This document shows, piece after piece, positions 59,017 to 64,000 of a stretch of DNA of 64,000 nt. Position 1 is the stretch's first letter, and each line of letters begins with the position of its first letter. The notes under the pieces were generated by a model. That model saw nothing but the letters and a program-made list of their open reading frames with translations. It ran no database searches and was not told the DNA's origin. The stretch covers positions 1,116,001 through 1,180,000 of the forward strand of contig OZ037890.1 in NCBI GenBank assembly GCA_964035575.1. Reading direction: 5' to 3'. Source of the stretch: Rhynchopus sp. YZ270_cl-10 (taxonomy: Eukaryota; Euglenozoa; Diplonemea; Diplonemida; Diplonemidae). The position numbers and the translations under genes were made by a program.

Positions 59017-60146
59017 AGGTTACCTTTTGGGGGGGGTGGTTTATGGACCGTGCCATATGGCAGCGTCCGCGAAAGACCCCCCCCTAAAGCTAACATCCAT
59101 GCTTATTGGTATTTCACTAATTAAAATTTTGGTATTTTATAAGATTTTTTTTTACAATGAACTCAGAGTTAAGTTTCTGAGTTCATTAAAAAAAAAATCG
59201 GTGAAAAATTCCGAGTAGGTATTAATTTAGATAGGAAAAGCTATGTCAACAGCTATGTGTCCCCTTATTTTACCTGTAAATACTAAGGATATACAAGGAA
59301 ATCCTCACAAACACCCATATAACCACCCATAGAACAACACAACAGGGGGAAATGTAATCACCAGCCAAAGCATTCGCTCAGGAGCTGAAAACCCGGCCTT
59401 TCCGAGGCCTAAAAAACTTCGCCGAGCTGCAGGTGTATGCAGGGGTCCACTGGCAGGGGGGCAAAGGGTGGGGCGCGAGGAGCTGGATGCGCGAGGTGTG
59501 TAGCTCGAAGCATATGTCCCTCCATATGCAGAAGACAACCACCAGGAGAAAAGGGGTGTCCGCCGTTTACTACTCCTGTAGTTGCATCAGCGACACCCTC
59601 AGGACAGTGACAGCGAGACGGAGGAGGAAGAGGAGGAACAGGCGGACAATTGTCTGCAACTCTTGGAGAGACTCATCACGGAGGTCAATAGGGTCACTCA
59701 AAAAAGGGGGTTTTCTGCGAGAAAGTCGACATCGCCGCAGACGACCCGGAGCGTGATGCTCTTTCGCGCTCTATTTAGAGTGTTCGGAGGGGGCGACAAG
59801 CCTCCACCCCCCTTTCCTACCCCCCTTTTTGATAATGGGTTTAGAGACAGATATTAGTGAATTCCTTCCTATATCCTTAGTATTTACAGGTAAAATAAGG
59901 GGACACATAGCTGCTGACATAGCTTTTCCTATCTAAATTAATACCTACTCGGAATTTTTCACCGATTTTTTTTTTAATGAACTCAGAAACTTAACTCTGA
60001 GTTCATTGTAAAAAAAAATCTTATAAAATACCAAAATTTTAATTAGTGAAATACCAATAAGCATGGATGTTAGCTTTAGGGGGGGGTCTTTCGCGGACGC
60101 TGCCATATGGCACGGTCCATAAACCACCCCCCCCAAAAGGTAACCT
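59017..60146. mobile_element. 1.13-kb element with ~290-bp terminal inverted repeats
   Basis: Left arm 59017-59306 and right arm 59857-60146 are near-perfect reverse complements (starting AGGTTACCTTTTGGGG), so both arms translate to the same 63-residue frame in opposite directions. Each arm contains the inner palindrome AATGAACTCAGA..TCTGAGTTCATT. The 550-bp centre carries only short frames: an acidic + frame at 59582-59857 (DSETEEEEEEQADNCLQLLE) and a minus frame at 59538-59305. No transposase signature, so it is probably non-autonomous. No clear target-site duplication. Confidence 0.85.
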
Positions 60147-60493
60147 TAATTATTATGTTTGTTCTTTTCTTTTTTTCTTTTTGATCTGCAAATCCCTCAT
60201 TGAAAACTGGCAACACCTTTTGTTTGTAGCCCAAAAGTTTTTTTTGACCTGCATCCGAGAGGCGTTTGCACTATCAAGAACTTTTTGTTTCACGTTCCCC
60301 TCAGATCCCATATCATGTGCATCTAGATCAGCTCTAGGGAAGTGTCCTTGAATTTCAAGCCTCCTTTAACAGTGTTTCGATGCACGGTCGTTATACATAT
60401 CGTAACGGGGATATGTACTTTTGGGAGGACGTATCCTCCTATTGAAGAGGTTACCTTTTTGTCATTTTTCCGCCCCTCCACACAACAGAATCT

Positions 60494-60500
60494 TATAAAA
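60494..60500 (+). promoter_or_regulatory. Candidate TATA box upstream of member K
   Basis: TATAAAA in AATCTTATAAAACTCTG, 354 bp before the ATG, in an upstream region (60250-60760) that shares blocks with the spacer before member G. Confidence 0.3.
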
Positions 60501-60853
60501 CTCTGACCCTCTCCTCAAAGTCTCTTGCTCATTTGGTTCACAACTTCCCCTTCACTTTTGTTTCGCGCTTCTAACGTCACATTTAGTGCTTTCCTCATAT
60601 GTCTCTGGCACACTTGCGATGTGTTGACTCAAGCAGAGAACTTTGGAGCTGGCAGGTAATGTTTCTTTGAGCTGTGCAACACACAACTCCCCACTAAGTG
60701 CTCCCAACCACTCTGCTGTTGACTTCCTGTGTTCATTGAGTTCGTACAGGGAAGTACTCCTGCTTCCCCTTGGCTGTAGCCAGCGCGTTTTGTAGGGCAG
60801 TGTTCAGCCCTCTACCCATCCACCCTTCAGAGAGTCACACACAAACCACAACA

Positions 60854-61396
60854 ATGCGTGCCTTCCTTTTCACTCTTGCATTTGCCGCTGTGCACGGTGC
60901 AACGCATAACTGCAGCACGTTCACGATCAACGAAGTCGCCCCTGTGTGCCCACAAGGATACGAGCTTGCGCCAGGTGGGTACGTTAACCAGTGCCTTCCT
61001 TTCATTTGCGACAAGCTTGATACCTGGTCCCAAGCCAAGTACGGTGACCCCAGACATTTCCTGATTGGTTCGGGGTACGACGCAACCTGTAAACCCTCCG
61101 AGTACGATGGACGTGGTCTTGGTGCGGCACTGTGCACACCCTCCAACAACACTTGTGCACAGCTCTTTGCTGTGAACGAAAAGACCTGCCCCTTCGGCAC
61201 CCTGCTGGCGCCTGCTTACGTTGTTGAGTCTTGTGATGCACAACTCTGTGAAGGCTTGGAAGTGGACTCTGCCTACCACTACGCTGACCCGACGAAGATG
61301 GTTGTGGGGAGAGCCTTGAACACGAGCTGTGGACCTGTGCCAAACAACGCCACTCTGTCTGCTTTGAACTCGCTGTGTGTGGGGTCTTTCTTCTGA
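60854..61396 (+). CDS. Full-length member K of the secreted cysteine-rich family
   Basis: 180 residues, identical in protein to member L. APGxYVxQC subgroup (NEVAPVCPQGYELAPGGYVN, PFICDKLDTWSQAKYGDPRH). Differences from other members include CKP instead of CGP at Cys5 of module 1 and several changes in the usually constant module 2 (APAYVVESCDAQLC, ALNTSCGP, CVGSFF). The in-frame ATG at 60770 is ignored because it precedes the signal peptide. Confidence 0.85.
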   Translation: MRAFLFTLAFAAVHGATHNCSTFTINEVAPVCPQGYELAPGGYVNQCLPFICDKLDTWSQAKYGDPRHFLIGSGYDATCKPSEYDGRGLGAALCTPSNNTCAQLFAVNEKTCPFGTLLAPAYVVESCDAQLCEGLEVDSAYHYADPTKMVVGRALNTSCGPVPNNATLSALNSLCVGSFF

Positions 61397-63312
61397 AGTT
61401 GATGGTGAAAGGTTGTGTGCAGTATTTAAGACTGCGTACGAGATGCTCAGGGGCATCTTACGGATGATGTGTGCTGCCTTTTTATCTAACTACATATTAC
61501 TGGAGGGACTCACTCTTCTGGTAGGTTTCTTGTTTTTTTCCCGTTTTTTTTTACTTGGAATATATGTATGCACCTGTGAGGCATATTCATCTTTCATCTT
61601 TTCTTTGTTTATTTATTTTTGTTTTGGTACCTGCGCCAACAGAAGCGCGCGCACCAACTTCGCTCTCCTCTGTTTTGTTTTGTTATTTGAGACCCAGGGC
61701 GTTCGCTATCGCCATCGTTTTTTCCTGATCGTGGCGAAATGCCAAAACCCCCGAAATTTTCGTTTTTTTACTAGTGCTTAAAATAGGTCAAAAAAAATTT
61801 TCCCGCCGGAGAGAAGTTAGTTCGTGGGGTGAATCCCTGGTACTGAATGGTCAAAAAAAATTTGCGATTTGCGCGTGATCCCTTCCTCAGCACAAGTGAT
61901 ATTACAGCTGAACTTTCCTGATACTAAAACCAGCAAAACGATGGAGAATTTCATCAATCCCCCCTCACTGAGGGTCTCTTTGTGTTGTTTAATCAAGCAG
62001 ATGTACAAGAGAGAGGCATCTGTCATATGAGACTTCATCCTTATTTTGATTATTTTCAACTCTCTGCCATTGAAGATAGAGTTGACACGAGCAGTGACAC
62101 CTTCTATAACAGGGGGTACGGTACACCTTCAGCAGACTGCAGGATTGAGGAGCGAGCGGGAGTGCTGGGAAAACTTCCTCTCACGGCAGGCGGGTTTGCG
62201 GATGATTTTGAGTACAGTGGACACCCCCTCTGCGACCCCCCCTCCGGGGGGGTCGACAGGGTGGTGGGGAGAAATCTCTCTCTCTTTTTTTCCCCCCCCC
62301 TTTTTTTTTTTATTTATTTATTTATTTATACAGGGTTTCGCCCCGGTGGGGCGAAGCCCTGGGGCGAAATAAAATGTCATTTTTTCAGGAACAGATTTTT
62401 TTAACGAAAAAAAATATTTTTCGCCCCGGGGCGAACGCCCTGTTGAGACCGGTTTCTGCCGTCCGGCAGACCGATAGACGGGTATAATAAACTTCTCTTC
62501 TTTGATTGCTCTTCTGATCAGCACAGTTCCTGATCCACGATACTACGGTATAACTTTTATCTGTGTTGTGAGAGTCCCTCCATTTTATTATGTTTCCCCC
62601 TCAATTTATTTCGGCAGCACATTTTCTTTGAAGTTGTGTTCCGCAAAAAGGCGTCGTTCTTGCCTTCCTGCAGACACTCTTTTATGTGCAAGAAAACGCT
62701 CTTCTTGCTCTTCTTTCCCACTTGGTGGTCTAAGCACAAGAGGCTTAGGTTCACTTGATAAATTTCGTCATTTTTGATAACCCACAGAGTATCAGTCCCT
62801 GCGTCCCAGAGGCGTTTGCACAATCAACTTCACTTTTGTTTCGCGTCCCCCCTCAGGTCCCACAGCATGTACATCTAGATCTGCTACCTCCATGTGCCCT
62901 TGGGAGTCCTTGAATTTCAAACCTCCTTTCGCACAATGTTTGGCACGTTCGTTATGCATATTTGTTACGTGGATTTGTACTTTTGTGAGGACGTATCCTC
63001 ATTCCCTCCCCACCCCCACATACAACATTTGATATCCCACAATGTGTGCCTGTATTAAAAGTGTGCACAATGAGGCCTATGTCATTGTTGTCTGTGCCTG
63101 CGTCCGTGAGGCGTTTGCACACCGTTTGCTCTCTTCCTGTTGCCAACCCCCTTCTTTATTTCTTTTGTTCACAACGTCCCCTTCACTTTTGTTTCGCGCT
63201 TCTAAACGTCACATTCAGTGCTTTCCTCATATGCCTGGTCCTCTCCCCCGCTTCGCGCAGCCCTCCACCCTCACCCATCCACCCTTCAGAGAGTCACACA
63301 CAAACCACAACA
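61397..63312. other. Spacer between members K and L
   Basis: No supported gene. From the left: the K/L-type 3' flank to ~61541; AT-rich filler; a (TTTA)n microsatellite at 62308-62330; a GC hairpin CAGGGTTTCGCCCC-GG-TGGGGCGAAGCCCTG at 62331-62362 with a further TTCGCCCCGGGGCGAA palindrome at ~62419-62436; a block at 62615-62760 repeated from ~50810-50945; and then the H/J-type upstream block (about 62800-63312), whose TATA box is altered to TATTAAAAG at ~63053. Confidence 0.6.
62308..62330. repeat. (TTTA)n microsatellite
   Basis: About five TTTA units directly after poly-C and poly-T runs. Confidence 0.8.
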
Positions 63313-63855
63313 ATGCGTGCCTTCCTTTTCACTCTTGCATTTGCCGCTGTGCACGGTGCAACGCATAACTGCAGCACGTTCACGATCAACGAAGTCGCCC
63401 CTGTGTGCCCACAAGGATACGAGCTTGCGCCAGGTGGGTACGTTAACCAGTGCCTTCCTTTCATTTGCGACAAGCTTGATACCTGGTCCCAAGCCAAGTA
63501 CGGTGACCCCAGACATTTCCTGATTGGTTCGGGGTACGACGCAACCTGTAAACCCTCCGAGTACGATGGACGTGGTCTTGGTGCGGCACTGTGCACACCC
63601 TCCAACAACACTTGTGCACAGCTCTTTGCTGTGAACGAAAAGACCTGCCCCTTCGGCACCCTGCTGGCGCCTGCTTACGTTGTTGAGTCTTGTGATGCAC
63701 AACTCTGTGAAGGCTTGGAAGTGGACTCTGCCTACCACTACGCTGACCCGACGAAGATGGTTGTGGGGAGAGCCTTGAACACGAGCTGTGGACCTGTGCC
63801 AAACAACGCCACTCTGTCTGCTTTGAACTCGCTGTGTGTGGGGTCTTTCTTCTGA
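63313..63855 (+). CDS. Full-length member L of the secreted cysteine-rich family
   Basis: 180 residues, identical in protein to member K, and the DNA is also the same from just before the ATG through to the window end (61541 / 64000). The region further upstream is not K's but that of members H and J, so this gene joins a K-type coding/3' block to an H/J-type promoter block. An in-frame ATG at 63046 is ignored. Confidence 0.85.
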   Translation: MRAFLFTLAFAAVHGATHNCSTFTINEVAPVCPQGYELAPGGYVNQCLPFICDKLDTWSQAKYGDPRHFLIGSGYDATCKPSEYDGRGLGAALCTPSNNTCAQLFAVNEKTCPFGTLLAPAYVVESCDAQLCEGLEVDSAYHYADPTKMVVGRALNTSCGPVPNNATLSALNSLCVGSFF

Positions 63856-64000
63856 AGTTGATGGTGAAAGGTTGTGTGCAGTATTTAAGACTGCGTACGA
63901 GATGCTCAGGGGCATCTTACGGATGATGTGTGCTGCCTTTTTATCTAACTACATATTACTGGAGGGACTCACTCTTCTGGTAGGTTTCTTGTTTTTTTCC

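Noticed and set aside
60827-61456. 209-codon minus-strand frames opposite members K and L (and similar ones opposite the other members)
   Set aside because: They mirror the conserved coding sequence exactly and lack signal peptide or domain; conservation is explained by the + strand.
61982-62404. 140-codon + frame in the K-L spacer
   Set aside because: Crosses a poly-C/poly-T run and a TTTA microsatellite; no domain or start context.
48384-63855. Assigning the cysteine-rich family to elicitins
   Set aside because: Elicitins also have six cysteines and a C-x4-C pair, but the remaining spacing and order (x14 before x4, C-P and C-G-P motifs) do not match.

Overview
This is nuclear DNA from a eukaryote. 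Genes have eukaryotic start contexts (often CA before ATG), short GT-AG introns whose donors all read GTATG, signal peptides and membrane anchors. They include a kinesin-3 motor and a bacterial-type S6 ribosomal protein of the organellar kind. GC-richer coding blocks sit in AT-rich, homopolymer-rich, repeat-laden spacers. The S6 protein points to an organelle that still translates. A docking/dimerization-like domain on pyruvate kinase hints at a flagellum. The most I can say is a flagellated or ciliated protist; I cannot name the lineage. Every gene I can support lies on the + strand.

Layout. 0.9-4.2 kb: a membrane-anchored protein with two almost identical glucose/sorbosone-dehydrogenase-like propellers. 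4.25-8.0 kb: a mobile-element cluster, made of a two-part inverted-repeat element followed by three tandem elements with a 57-bp minisatellite core. 9-13.3 kb: a GT8 glycosyltransferase (one intron) and a pyruvate kinase (one intron). 13.4-19.9 kb: two secreted GH78 alpha-L-rhamnosidase-like paralogues with patchy gene conversion. 20-27.5 kb: two DUF4116-repeat proteins on either side of a secreted-domain, Pro/Thr-stalk, multi-pass membrane protein. 28-31 kb: the S6 gene and the kinesin. 31-34 kb: a spacer full of foldback palindromes. 34.1-42.6 kb: an uninterrupted 2822-residue protein with a C-terminal C2 domain.

43.3-63.9 kb: a 12-member family of small secreted cysteine-rich proteins. Eight members are full-length (180 or so residues) with two tandem six-cysteine modules (C-x10/11-C-P-x13-C-x4-C-x26-C-G-P...C). 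Four are short, frameshifted deletion forms amplified in a 1.26-kb tandem array. Across the full-length members the second module is almost invariant while the first varies. A second transposon cluster (57.7-60.2 kb) interrupts the family and contains an inverted copy of the 4.25-5.05 kb element.

How the genes fit together. No pathway is shared by all. The secreted or surface proteins (propellers, rhamnosidases, mucin-stalk receptor, cysteine-rich family) together with the Golgi-type GT8 enzyme fit a cell that digests and senses external polysaccharide, but that is inference. The clearest candidate for an undescribed system is the two-module 12-cysteine family and its local birth-and-decay array.
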